Shown piece after piece: positions 49,742 through 59,389 of a stretch of DNA of 64,000 nt. Source of the stretch: Salminus brasiliensis (lineage: Eukaryota; Chordata; Actinopteri; Characiformes; Bryconidae); assembly GCF_030463535.1 (NCBI RefSeq), contig NC_132897.1, forward strand, positions 6,454,321-6,518,320. Reading direction: 5' to 3'. Below the pieces are notes generated by a model. That model worked only from the letters and a program-made list of their open reading frames with translations, was not told the origin of the DNA and did not search any database. The position numbers and the translations under genes are program-made. Within the stretch, counting starts at the first letter, position 1. The number at the start of each line of letters is the position of its first letter.

Positions 49742-52485
49742 TATCAGAATATTATGACCACCCCTGGTTTGGAATTTACTCGTCCCATGTTACCCTCCTC
49801 ACACACTGTCCTTCAATGGTCAAGACCCCACAGGCCTACCACAGAGCATTCTCAGAACTGGTGGTCTGTTAATTTGTGTTGCACTGGTACCAGTGGATCA
49901 GTGCTGGTGGAGTTCTTACACATCCTCAACATCACTGCTGGACTGAGAACAGTACACCAACAGAATGTCCAACCAACTTTACATCTACAAGGTGGACCAA
50001 CTAGGTAGGAGTGTCTAATAGAGTGGACAGTGATTGGACAGACACAGTGTTTAAAAACTCCAGCAGCACTGCTGTGTCTGATCCACTTGTACCACCAACG
50101 TAACACACACTAACACACTCACCATCACCATGTCAGTGTCACGGCAGTGCTGAGAATGCTGACCCACCACCCAAATACTACCTGCTCTGTGGTGGTCCTG
50201 TGGGGTCCTGGTTATTGAAGAACAGGGTGAAAGGAGGCTTACAGTAAGTCTGCAGAGAAACAGATGGATACAGTATGGAATTCTAGAACTACACTCAGTG
50301 CTCTTATATGGGACGAGGAGCTCATTTAATGGGCCAGGTTCAATAATATTCATGTATGATTGTATATATACTCTATTGTGCATATTGATTGCTGATTTAT
50401 ATGTTATTATATCTTATGGTGATACAAAAGGTCTTACAGTTGCAAATTCAGGTGCATTGGCATAGTGACAAAGTGAGTTCCCAGACTGTATGGTTTCTAA
50501 AGCTTTCTGCTGTAGCTAAATAATGTTGCTTATTAAATGCTTATCGGGCCCAGTAAGACAATGCAGAAGTAGTATCATGCCTTTCAAGGCCTAGTAATGA
50601 TCTGACATGTTGTCTGTCCATACACACTTAGGTAAAGATGCTGCCCCCTTCAGGACAGGAGGAGAGGTCTTTATGAAGCCACACTGGACTCTTTTTTTAT
50701 TCTCTTTGGGATTGCCTAATTTTGTTGGACGGAGATTTTAGCGGATAAACATTCTTCTAATTAATCCAGTGCTAGTTTTTTAGTTTCGGACTGGTAATAC
50801 TCAAGTTGTGCAAAGGCAAAGATTTGCTGCTTTCACACGAAATAGAGGCATTTGTTCTTTTCAGGGTCTCCTAAAACAGAAGCTGTATGTATAGATCAAT
50901 TTGCAGCCGTGCTTCTGTTTGATAAAGACACATAATGTTTCCTGTGCTGGTCAACCAGTAATCCATGTTCAGCAGGGGCATCCATGTTTTCTTCACTACC
51001 ATGGGAAAAAGAGTTAGATAAAATGAAGTTGGTGTGGGTGTGTGTTTGTGAGGACAGCTGGGCCTTTTAGATAGCAAGTTCAAACTTAACATTGAGTAAC
51101 TGAACGAATGAATTCTGAGTATTTGTGCAGGTGTGTATATGTAAAAGTTTTGGGGATTCTTTGTCAGGACCTCTTTTTTAGGGTTGTACAACAGACCTTC
51201 TGACTGACGAGCAATCTGTGTATTTGGTGTCCAGTGCAGACTAGCCATAAACAGCTCCTTCAGGCATCTGTAGACAGTGTGTGAATTCATTGGTGATCCA
51301 GCTCTTCTCAGCAACACTCTCAAATCCCTATTCAGGTCTTTAACTCCATACAGCTTGACTGTAAACATAGTAATTGTATGTACATAGTCTTAGTCACGTA
51401 CCTTCATCTGCTGCAATAAATGTAGGACTAGACAGCTTGTGTTTCTCCACTTATTGCAACAAACAGTAAACACTAAAACAATACAAAAACTGATAATGAC
51501 ATAGTCATATCCTAAGCAGGATATTTGAGACTGTATAAGATAATCACAACATGTTATAATAAGAAAAATGAGTGACTTTATATATTGATATTATATACTG
51601 TTGCGCAAAAAACATGTATCTCCATTTTATTTCATTTTTTCAACTACTTTTTGACCTAATTTGATCATGATCTCAAAATGTCATGACCAAAAAAAAATCT
51701 CTAGAATGACTTGGAATAAAATCTTTTTACATTGATTTCCACTGAAAGTTAAGGAGGTTTTTCTTTCTGTTGAAAAGTTGTCCTTTTAGAGATGCAAGGT
51801 GTTTTAGGGACAGTGATGATATGTAGAAATTACTCAACATTCTGTGCCAATATATTGATCTGATATACAGATTAATAAAGTGGTATTAAGAATCTTAACT
51901 TAAGAATCTGAACAAGTTAACAACACATAAAAGGTAGTTGACATCAATTAGTATAACGTGATTTGCATATTGCTTATTGGTTTTATTATATTTGTTTGTA
52001 AATCTCTGGCCAAAACCTCATACAAACAACCTGCCCAGTGCAGTACATAAAGACACAAAGCAGAAATAAGAAGCTTAGCTGTGTCTGATCTAAAGTGATC
52101 TGGAGCTTCTACAGTAAAAATAATCTTATTGCTGAGAGAAAGAGTTTTAAATAGTGTGCTGAGGTGCCCAAAACCTCACACACACAACCTGCCCAGTGCT
52201 GTACATAAGGACACAAAGCAGAAATAATAAGCTAAGCTGGTCTAGATAGAAAATTCAGACATTGGTTAAGAAAACCTTTCCAGTTTTGGTTTTCGATCCT
52301 CAAACCAGTTTGAAGCTCTGCTTTTAAAACTCATGCTCAGAAAGCATTTCAGAATGAAATACTTCAGCACTGTGAAAAGCTGCCATGGTGCTGAGAGACT
52401 GCAGAAGAGAGTAGAAGAGGCAATGAGGAGGAGTGTGTGAATAGGGGGCCCACTGGAGGTTTATCTATTATCCACAATTCTGTTT

Positions 52486-52518
<33 letters not shown>

Positions 52519-53727
52519 ACGCTCTCTCAATTTTGCTGTCAGCCTTTTATCATTGCATTACTTGCGTAATCCTAAGTGTTGAGCTTAAGCATGTCGTAAG
52601 ACATTGGTTCATTTTATGCACTTAATTACAAATGAGGTTGGATTCATACATTTACTGATAATATTCCAAATATTAATACTTAGACACTGTTATATGTTTA
52701 TGATGAAAGTCTGTATTTACCTTGTAATTCTTTTTTTTTGGGTTTCATTTAACTTCATAAGGATAGGCCTTACCAAACATGACTGTGCTTAGAAGGCTTA
52801 TTCAGATTTTGTTAGCTAATGTACCCTTAAATGAGTGAGTATATTGCTGTATATTATATACCTTATAATATACCTAATATACCTACTATAACTGCATCAA
52901 TTACATGACGATTGTACAAGTGTACATTCCATCCACAACACACTATATCTTCACAATGTCATATTAACCACAGCAGTCTCCCCACAAATCCTCCTGTCAT
53001 CTCAGTAAGTTTCATTTTCCTTTTTCTTCTTTTCATTTCCTCTCACAAACAACTTTCTCTTATGTTCAAAAGGAGTTAAAACACCTTCAATGTTAAAGCT
53101 GTTACCTGTTTTTCTGCACAGATTAAACAGGGAGGGCAGGTGCCTCAGACATACTATGCACGGGAATTCATTAAGGTGCAGTACGACCAGAGTGTGTCCA
53201 TCAGCCGTGGGTCCTCACACCAGCTGGAGTACGAGATCCTGGCACCGGGTTGTGTGCTCAGGTAAGGTATTTTATAGAGCAGAGTGTGCCCAGCAAACAT
53301 ACTCATGTGAGGCTCACATAGGTGGAACGTGGGCTAGGTGGGTTCCAGGTTGGCATGGACTCATGTATGTACATGTGTTGTTACTGGGACCCCAGTTGGG
53401 CTTTACAAATGGACTCCGTTGGAACAGTCCACCCTAATCTCACATGGGTCCCATCTAGGCCCCATGTGCTGTACAACCCAGATGTGCCTCATGTTTAACC
53501 CCTCGTGGTCCCATCACTGACCCTGGTGGGCATCCATATTTGGGACAAACTATAAACCCATGGACAAAACATTCTGGTTCCCAGATGGACTAACCATACA
53601 GGTCCCACATAGGCATGTCATTCCTTATCTTTTAAGTTTAAAAAATCAAATTTGCTCAGTTTTGCCTCATCATAAATATAGTTGATCAGATTTCCGCAAT
53701 GTATACACCCAACCATCCAACCTTTAT

Positions 53728-53764
<37 letters not shown>

Positions 53765-53801
53765 ATCTGTTACTGAAGGTCCTATTCTATTGGCAAAGCC
53801 T

Positions 53802-53841
<40 letters not shown>

Positions 53842-55112
53842 AGGCTTTGCCAATAGAATAGGACCTTCAGTAACAGATAAACATAAATCTATTGGCACTA
53901 TGCTTAATGCCAAGCGTGGGCTATAGGGGAATGTCATGCGGGTATCTTGCCAACATCCAGACCTCATTAACACTCTTGTCACTGAATGCAATCAAATCTT
54001 CACATCAGCGCTCCATAATCAAATAGAAAGCCTTCAGTAGAGATAGAGTTACTATAGCAGCTTTTTAATATCCTTGATTTCTGAAGAAGCAATAAATGAG
54101 CAGGTGTCCCAACACCTTTGTCCATATAGTATTCATTAGTAAACTAGTAAAAGGCCATGTAAAGGCTTGTCTGCTACTGAAGTTGCTGCTGCAGCCAGTG
54201 GGAGCATTAGCGATCGAAGGTCTCTGCCCACAGCTACATAACAGAGGGGAAATTCTATTTCTTTTATTATCGACTGAATTATGCTATGAGTTATGGACGT
54301 ATCAGCCACCTGGGGGCGCACTAGCCAGGTTTGGAACAGCAAATGTGTAATTTAAGATAAGATAATCCTTATTTGTCCAACAAATTTGTCCAACAAGTGA
54401 TTTGTCCAACAATAAACATTTTATGCTGATAAATTACCCATTGCTGTTCAAGACTCGGCTGGTTCTCTCCTTCACACTCCTCACGCTGGAGTTGGCTGCC
54501 CACCGCTCTGGGTGTGTGTGTACTCACTGCCCCTAACACGTGTGAGTGTGTGTTCACTACCAGATGGGTTAAATGCGGAGGACACATTTCGCTGTACACT
54601 GTACAGTGACAAATACGTGCACCTTTACCTTTACCTTTACCTTTACCTCCACATACTTGTCAACCCCATAACGTGCACTTTTCAAATCTCATTCTCCCTC
54701 CATTCCTCCCATCAGATGGCAGTTCTGCTGTGAGGGAGCAGATGTGGGCTTTGGGGTCTTCCTAAAGAAGAAACTAGGGGAGTGGATGAAGGCGGGTCAG
54801 ATGCAGGAGGTGGTGCCCAGTCAGCGCTACAATGCACACCTGGTACCTGAGGATGGATCCCTCACCTGTGCAGAGGCAGGAGTGTGTGAGTAGAGAACAA
54901 CAAGAAATGGATAATGTGTGAGGCTCAGCTCAGTAATGAAATTACTAATGGGACTTTTTCTTTTAGATGTTCTACGATTTGACAACACTTACAGCATCTT
55001 TCAGTCCAAAAAAGTCAGCTTCTCTGTGGAGGTACTTCTGCCCAGCAGTGACAGCCAATCACAGCCCCAGACAAGCAAAGCGTCAGGACAAGAATCTCCC
55101 AGCAGCCAGTAG
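32969..55112 (+). CDS. SEC14-like lipid-transfer protein (SEC14L2/3/4 type)
   Basis: Twelve exons join in phase to 409 residues (human SEC14L2 is 403): 32969-33022, 33885-33960, 38776-38819, 42622-42684, 42939-43127, 44564-44659, 44865-44925, 45115-45198, 46644-46750, 53122-53261, 54716-54885, 54967-55112. Residues 1-75 are the CRAL-TRIO N-terminal helices ([40 protein letters not shown]). Residues 76-245 are the CRAL-TRIO lipid-binding fold ([53 protein letters not shown]). Residues 250-385 are the GOLD domain, ending in [26 protein letters not shown]. Family knowledge: a cytosolic carrier of squalene, tocopherol or phosphoinositides (supernatant protein factor). The C-terminus adds a short Ser/Gln-rich tail. 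Intron 9 (6.4 kb) and intron 2 (4.8 kb) are inflated by repeats. The paralogue (SEC14L2, L3, L4 or a fish-specific copy) cannot be fixed by eye. Confidence 0.93.
34059..34501 (+). mobile_element. Tc1-type MITE in the SEC14-like gene intron 2
   Basis: Terminal inverted repeats: 'caccagtcaaaggtttggat' + 'acacctg' at the left and 'caggtgtatccaaacttttg' + 'actggtac' at the right. No coding capacity. The inner part matches 7002-7265. Confidence 0.8.
35680..36080 (+). repeat. MITE related to family A
   Basis: The left border is 'gtacatgtccgaaagtttgt'. The interior has 'gatttgattgcatttaacca', 'ggtattggatggagcttcat' and 'tgcttggcactgggcatggt', a variant interior compared with family A. It lies in the SEC14-like gene intron 2. 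Confidence 0.5.
37310..37682 (+). mobile_element. MITE family A, near-complete copy
   Basis: The left end 'acactgtatgttcaaatgtt' and right end 'aggtgtcccaatacttctgt' + 'ccatagtagtg' bracket about 370 bp with the full family A order of internal blocks. It encodes nothing and serves as a reference copy. Confidence 0.75.
39096..39300 (+). repeat. tRNA-derived SINE head
   Basis: An A-box-like 'agtggttgcatagtggttag' and B-box GGTTCGAGACT (39152-39162) at tRNA-like spacing. The tail is not recognised. Confidence 0.5.
40024..40468 (-). mobile_element. MITE family A, near-complete copy in reverse
   Basis: The blocks appear as reverse complements: 'gatgatcaccaccccacctc', 'ccagagaacacagttccact', 'tctagcccacgtctggcatt', 'tagctaaatgcattcattag' and the end 'tatgtggacatatagtgta'. 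It lies in the SEC14-like gene intron 3. Confidence 0.75.
43450..43500. repeat. Imperfect (TA)n microsatellite
   Basis: TA runs separated by 'tgtccatatatc', partly self-complementary, in the SEC14-like gene intron 5. Confidence 0.85.
43580..44390. mobile_element. Long-hairpin DNA element of about 810 bp
   Basis: The ends pair ('acagtcataacagaatatac' and 'ataatgttctgatgactgtg'), and so do blocks all along the arms: 'ctgtattaggtgatggaagg' with 'ccttccctcacctaatacag', 'ccacttgccgg' with 'ccggcaagtgg', 'gttatgccattgggaggcac' with 'gtgcctcccaacggcataac'. Almost the whole element is one inverted repeat with arms of about 400 bp. The open frames in it match no family I recognise. Confidence 0.8.
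47092..49200 (+). repeat. Tandem duplication of about 1.1 kb in the SEC14-like gene intron 9
   Basis: 47092-47520 is repeated at 48210-48640 ('tctgtagtaacagtggtttc', 'gttgttcctcccatgttaag', 'aaatgctgtta'-like blocks, 'cagctgcaggtttcattctg'). A later block at about 47990-48110 recurs at about 49050-49180 ('gttgcttcactgtg'). Copy 2 lacks 'attaaatgggccctagagt' and the two middles differ. Confidence 0.8.
49613..49740. repeat. Compound (TA)n-(TG)n-(TA)n microsatellite
   Basis: TA runs flank a central TG run of about 50 bp. The second TA run abuts the dispersed element starting at 49741. Confidence 0.95.
49741..50240. repeat. Inverted-repeat DNA element related to the 43580 element
   Basis: The end 'atcagaatattatgaccacc' resembles that of the 43580 element. 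Inside, 'gaccccacaggcctaccaca' + 'gagcattctcag' is nearly complementary to 'gctctgtggtggtcctgtgg' + 'ggtc', giving long arms. Confidence 0.65.
51665..51800. repeat. Dispersed repeat C
   Basis: 'aatgacttggaataaaatct' + 'ttttacattgatttccactg' then 'agagatgcaaggtgtttta', the same family as at 6195. Confidence 0.55.
52490..52520. repeat. (TC)n microsatellite
   Basis: A TC run of about 28 bp in the SEC14-like gene intron 9. Confidence 0.9.
53290..53620 (-). repeat. Dispersed repeat B, reversed copy
   Basis: 'catgtgaggctcacataggt', 'ctaatctcacatgggtccca' and 'gaccctggtgggcatccata' are reverse complements of the copy at 57085-57420. It begins about 30 bp after SEC14-like exon 10. Confidence 0.65.
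53733..53762. repeat. (TG)n microsatellite
   Basis: A TG run of about 28 bp next to the palindrome at 53762. Confidence 0.95.
53762..53881. repeat. Perfect palindrome with 43-bp arms around (TA)n
   Basis: 'tttatctgttactgaaggtc'... to 'gcaaagcctgac' (53762-53804) is exactly mirrored at 53839-53881, with a TA run between. The sequence belongs to the family A interior. Confidence 0.9.
53839..54135 (+). repeat. MITE family A, right part
   Basis: It continues from the palindrome through 'taatgccaagcgtgggctat' to 'aggtgtcccaacacctttgt' + 'ccatatagta'. The left terminus is replaced by the inverted duplicate. Confidence 0.65.
54420..54650 (+). repeat. SINE fragment with (CTTTAC)n tail
   Basis: 'ctgcccaccgctctgggtgt', 'gatgggttaaatgcggagga' + 'cacatttcgctgtacactg' and the tail of repeated 'ctttac' are typical of a teleost SINE. 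It ends about 65 bp before SEC14-like exon 11. Confidence 0.7.
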
Positions 55113-55452
55113 GACACCTGCTCAGAGACTATAGAGTCTGGCACTTGAAGCAGCCTGTCTTGTATTCAGGCCTAACATGGAAAGGGTTTTGGAGCTGTAC
55201 AACAGAGTGGGTGAACTAAGAAAAATGCTGCTGTTAGGAAGAGAATGAGTCAAAGTCATTTATTCTAAGTCCAGCTTGAATACTCGCACAAGCCCTGGCA
55301 TCACAGGTTTCCCATCAGTACATTCCAGAGTCCACGTCATGGCAGTGAAGAGGTTGTATGTGGTGTTTATTTAAATATGAGGAGGTTTCTATACAGCTGA
55401 TGCTGTACAGCAGATCTGAGTTCAGAAGCAGTAAATTACATGCTTACTTATA

Positions 55453-55484
<32 letters not shown>

Positions 55485-55487
<3 letters not shown>

Positions 55488-55870
55488 TCATGCCCGAAAG
55501 TATTCATACCCCTGGCAAAGTTTGACTTAAATTTACTTTTATTTAACCAGAAGTTATATTTTTGCCTTGAAACGACACAGGCATCTCCCAGGAGATAACA
55601 CGATGATGTACAAGAGGCATCATTGTGGGAAAAAGTATTTCTCAGCTTTTATACACATTTGAACAAAAAATTTTGGACATGCCACTTTTTGTTCAAATGT
55701 GTATAAAAGCTGAGAAATACTTTTTCCCACAATGATGCCTCTTGTACATCATCGTGTTATCTCCTGGGAGATGCCTGTGTCATTTCCAGGCAAAAATATA
55801 ACTTCTGGTTAAATAAAAGTAAATTTAAGTCAAACTTTGCCAGGGGTATGAATACTTTCGGGCATGACTG
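55485..55870. mobile_element. Near-perfect palindromic MITE, 386 bp
   Basis: The ends 'cagtcatgcccgaaagtatt' and 'aatactttcgggcatgactg' are exact complements, and arms of about 184 bp match with only two or three differences around a loop near 55669-55686. TA lies on both sides, as expected for Tc1/mariner insertion into the adjoining TA run. The high identity suggests a recent insertion. No coding capacity. Confidence 0.9.
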
Positions 55871-55899
55871 TATATATATATAGTTACTGTCACACAGAA

Positions 55900-57080
55900 A
55901 CATCATATCTTCTAAATAGCACCTTTACAGGAGAAGGAAAAATGTTTTGAATTTCGATGGAAGTCAATGGAAAAATATTGACATAATGTAAACAACAGCT
56001 GCCAGATTCAACTTATGTCAAAAAATAAAATAGATGTCAAAATTGTAGATATACGATTATACGATTATAGATTTTTTTTTTTGTCCAATTAAAAACATGT
56101 ATCTCCAAAATGGTCTTAGCTTTGAATGTATGTTAATGTAGAATACCAGCTTATTCCAAGTCATTTTGAGAATGTTTTGAGAATTCAGAACTATGTAAAC
56201 AGTTTACAGAGCAGCAACAGGGCTCAAACAATGAAGAAAACTACAAACAGACAATAATGAAGATATAATGGATGTTTATGTACTTTTGCCAATACAACAG
56301 ATGTTTGCGCAGGTACATAAAATACATATTCTAATTTGGTAGCAGTACTATGCAGATTTACAGATTATAAATAAGTCCCTGGTTTACATGATCTAAGTTT
56401 ACATTGCAAAATTCATTATCAAATTAAATAACATTTTTTTATAAAACAAGTGATTCCAAATTTATGAGCAGTAATAAACATACATAATAGCGTAGGTAAA
56501 GAAACCCAACCACAGAAAAAACACAAAACAGAAAAACCTTGTATCTCAACTTTACAGGAGAGGTTTTATTCTGTAATTACTATTGGACTTGGAAAAACAG
56601 ACATGCAGGGTTTTTGTGTGACTGTGACAGACTGCATAATGCACTTTGTAGGCAAACTATAAAGAACTGTCCATTGTAGCCCCTGCCATTATATTTTATA
56701 CAAGTTGAACATGGTCTTCCTTTTTGGTGCAAGTATTATGACTGTTTTGAAACAACAGCCTTTGTAACAGTAGATGCTCTTAGGTTGGGTTGCTGATTAG
56801 GACTTCCCAAAGATCATTTCAGTGATCCCAGCACTTTAGGACAACCCCAGTGCAGGTTAACTCAGTAAGATAATATAAATGCCACTAATTTGGACTAATT
56901 TAATGATGTGATCTTAATAGCTTGAATACTGGAAGTGAATCACTGGCATTCCTTGCAGCTTTGCATAAAACACAGTGTTACTTAGTGGTTCATAGAGCTT
57001 CATTCATGTATTTATTTCATTCGTTTTAGTTGATTTCTTTTCAGCTTGCAAAATATTCCACAGGAAAGGAATGTCAAACC
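55900..57080. other. Spacer after the SEC14-like gene
   Basis: AT-rich sequence with short stretches of dispersed repeat C on the minus strand (for example 55947-55985, 'gaagtcaatggaaaaatatt'). No gene is supported. Confidence 0.5.
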
Positions 57081-57084
57081 AACC

Positions 57085-57420
57085 TTCACACCCCAGATAA
57101 CATGCCCATGTGGGGCCTGAATGGTTAACCTATCTGGAAACCAGAAAGTCTTGTCTATGGTCTCCATGTTGGCCCCACATATAGATGCCCACTAAGGTCA
57201 AAGCAGGGTTAGTGATGGGACCGGCCAGAAAGGGTTAAGCTTGGGCACCATCTGGTTTGTACACTGCGCATGGGGCCTAGATGGGACCCATGTGAGATTA
57301 GGATGGGCTGTAACAATTGGGCCCCTTTAGGGAACAGCTCATGTACAAACCCACTCAGAAGCCATGCCCACCTGGAACCCACCTAGTCCATGTAAGCTCC
57401 ACATGAGCATGTTGGTTGGG
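57085..57420 (+). repeat. Dispersed repeat B, uninterrupted copy
   Basis: 'cagataacatgcccatgtgg' ... 'gacccatgtgagattaggat' ... 'gtaagctccacatgagcatg'. It shows the family without the SINE seen at 18695. Confidence 0.65.
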
Positions 57421-58284
57421 TCGTCACCAGTCCGTTGGACAGGCCTGTGCACATGTATATTCTACTGAAGTAACCTTTGCATTATTTAAACCACCCCTAC
57501 AGATGGAGGAATCACAGTCGGGATCAGGCTATCTGATGCTGTCAGAATCGCTAGGAGGAGAGGGCTGGCAAAATTCTGTTTTTATTTACTTACTAGCTAC
57601 AGTACGCACAGTTCCTAATCAACTGTTTTAATAAGACTATCTCAAGGTTTAATTTATACCTATTTAAGTTTGGTTTGGTTTTTGTTTTGAAAAATCAACA
57701 AAATGTATTTTACTGTATTAAATACTGTATAAATGTTCTGATGGTTGATGCCAGTGTTTGTTTGTCGATGCCATGCTTTCTTTTACCCCAGGGGTCATGA
57801 CATGCAGTTGGATTGATAATATAAACAGTTGGATTGATAATGTTTATATTTCTAATAACACTTATTATTACTAATGATGGATAAAGTGGATAAAATGCTT
57901 GAGTATTGCCCTTCAAACAGGGCCAGTAGGTCGGTGCCTATTGTCTGAGAACCTACAGTCTGTCCAGTGTGTATCTGTCCCTGTTGTGTACTTGTAATTC
58001 TTAAATTGCCTTAATTGTTTAAGATGAATTAATTCACTAATTAAACACTGATATTTAAATTAGAACGCTGATTCTGCATGTGTTTAAGTACCTTTGTTTT
58101 GTACCTTTGTTGCAGTATGCCTAATTTAATCACTTAGCTGATACTGCCACTTAGTGACTGTTCACCACAAGTGTCAACAGGCCTTCCAGCCAATAAGTGG
58201 AACCAATATTTGAGCCACCAGCATTCATGATCATACAGAGAGGTTGTGTGGTATTTGGATTTGAACTTTACTTGAGCATAATTG

Positions 58285-58460
58285 AAACACTGATCAGCCA
58301 TAACATTAATACCACATATTTGTTTTTTAAAAAATCCACTCGTATCCCCTGCGCAACACACACAGAACACACCACCACCATGTCAGTGTCACTGCAGGGC
58401 TGCAAACGACCCACCACTCGACTAATACCTGCTCTGTGGTGGTGTAGAGAGATGTGGCCA
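58285..58460 (+). repeat. Fragment of a 'taacattaa..accac' type element
   Basis: 'gatcagccataacattaata' + 'ccacat' and 'accaccatgtcagtgtcact' resemble the ends and interior of the elements at 20862 and 49741. Confidence 0.5.
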
Positions 58461-59109
58461 GTGGCATGGTAAACATTTTACTGTAAAAAATTAAAAAATA
58501 ATAAAAAATATTATTAACTATTAATAAACTATTATTTTTCAGGGGTGTCCAAACTTTTGTATTCCACTGTAAATTGATATTTTTAAAAATACAATAACAA
58601 AAACAGATTTCCCCATTAAGGCCCCTTCAAATGGATTGAGTGGGTGTCCCAGTTTACCAGTCCCATTTCCAATAAAATTAAAAACTAAAAATTACATTCA
58701 ATTATTTATATTTTCCATTTTTTTACATGTCACACCCTTTAGTGTACATTTACAAACCTTAAATACTATTTACAAATTGATTCTTTAAATCTTAAACTCA
58801 TTTAGACTAATTTTCCTCAGTCCTGCCATGCCTTACTATACACTTACTATTGATTTTTTATAATCCCAGTCAAAAACTGGATTTGGACTCCTCCCTTATA
58901 AATGGCATAACGATCACCAGTCCCACCAGTTTAACACTTTACTACCAAAGGTGTTTCAGTCACTGAAGTTCTGTATACCAACTAATTTAATTAGGCTCAA
59001 GCTTAAACGTCCCACTTCAGCAGTGTTCACCCTGCACCACACGAGGGCGCAGTCGTCCTTAAAAAGAGCACAGACTGAAGGCGCTCACGCCTTACACGCG
59101 TATATCGAA

Positions 59110-59295
59110 ATATCATTGGCTGTATGCTAATGAGGGAGCGCGTATACCACTCTTATTGGCGGTATGCTAATAAGGGACCTATCGAACAGTCTGATTGGTG
59201 TTTTGGTAACAAGAATCGCAGCCCAGAGACTTCTTGGTGGCATGCAAATTGAGTAGGCAGGCACAGCAACCTCATTGGTGGTATGCTAATGAGGA
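59110..59295 (+). promoter_or_regulatory. Five-module CCAAT/octamer array upstream of cnnm4
   Basis: Reverse CCAAT boxes (ATTGG) start at 59115, 59155, 59194 and 59274, with a one-base variant (CTTGG) at 59233, giving a period of 39-41 bp. In four of the five modules an octamer-type element starts exactly 9 bp after the box: ATGCTAAT at 59124, 59164 and 59283, and the canonical ATGCAAAT at 59242. The third module has a decayed octamer. CCAAT boxes bind NF-Y and octamers bind POU factors such as Oct-1. The array ends about 100 bp before the ATG. Confidence 0.65.
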
Positions 59296-59320
59296 GGCGT
59301 GTCCTGCGGAAAGGAGTAGG

Positions 59321-59328
59321 TGACGTCA
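59321..59328 (+). promoter_or_regulatory. Palindromic CRE in the cnnm4 promoter
   Basis: TGACGTCA lies 62 bp before the ATG and directly after the CCAAT/octamer array. It is a perfect CREB/ATF site; occupancy is inferred. Confidence 0.5.
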
Positions 59329-59389
59329 GCCCTCGACTAGCGGGCAGAACGAGCGTGCGCGTGTGTCAGAGTGTGTGTGGATAACAAAC

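Noticed and set aside
50871-51368. 165-codon minus-strand open frame in a SEC14-like gene intron
   Set aside because: No domain, no transmembrane pattern and no splice context. It could be a worn repeat, but nothing supports a gene.
59363-59389. N-terminal extension of the CNNM frame
   Set aside because: The frame begins with GTG rather than ATG. The ATG at 59390 has a strong Kozak context and starts a typical signal peptide.
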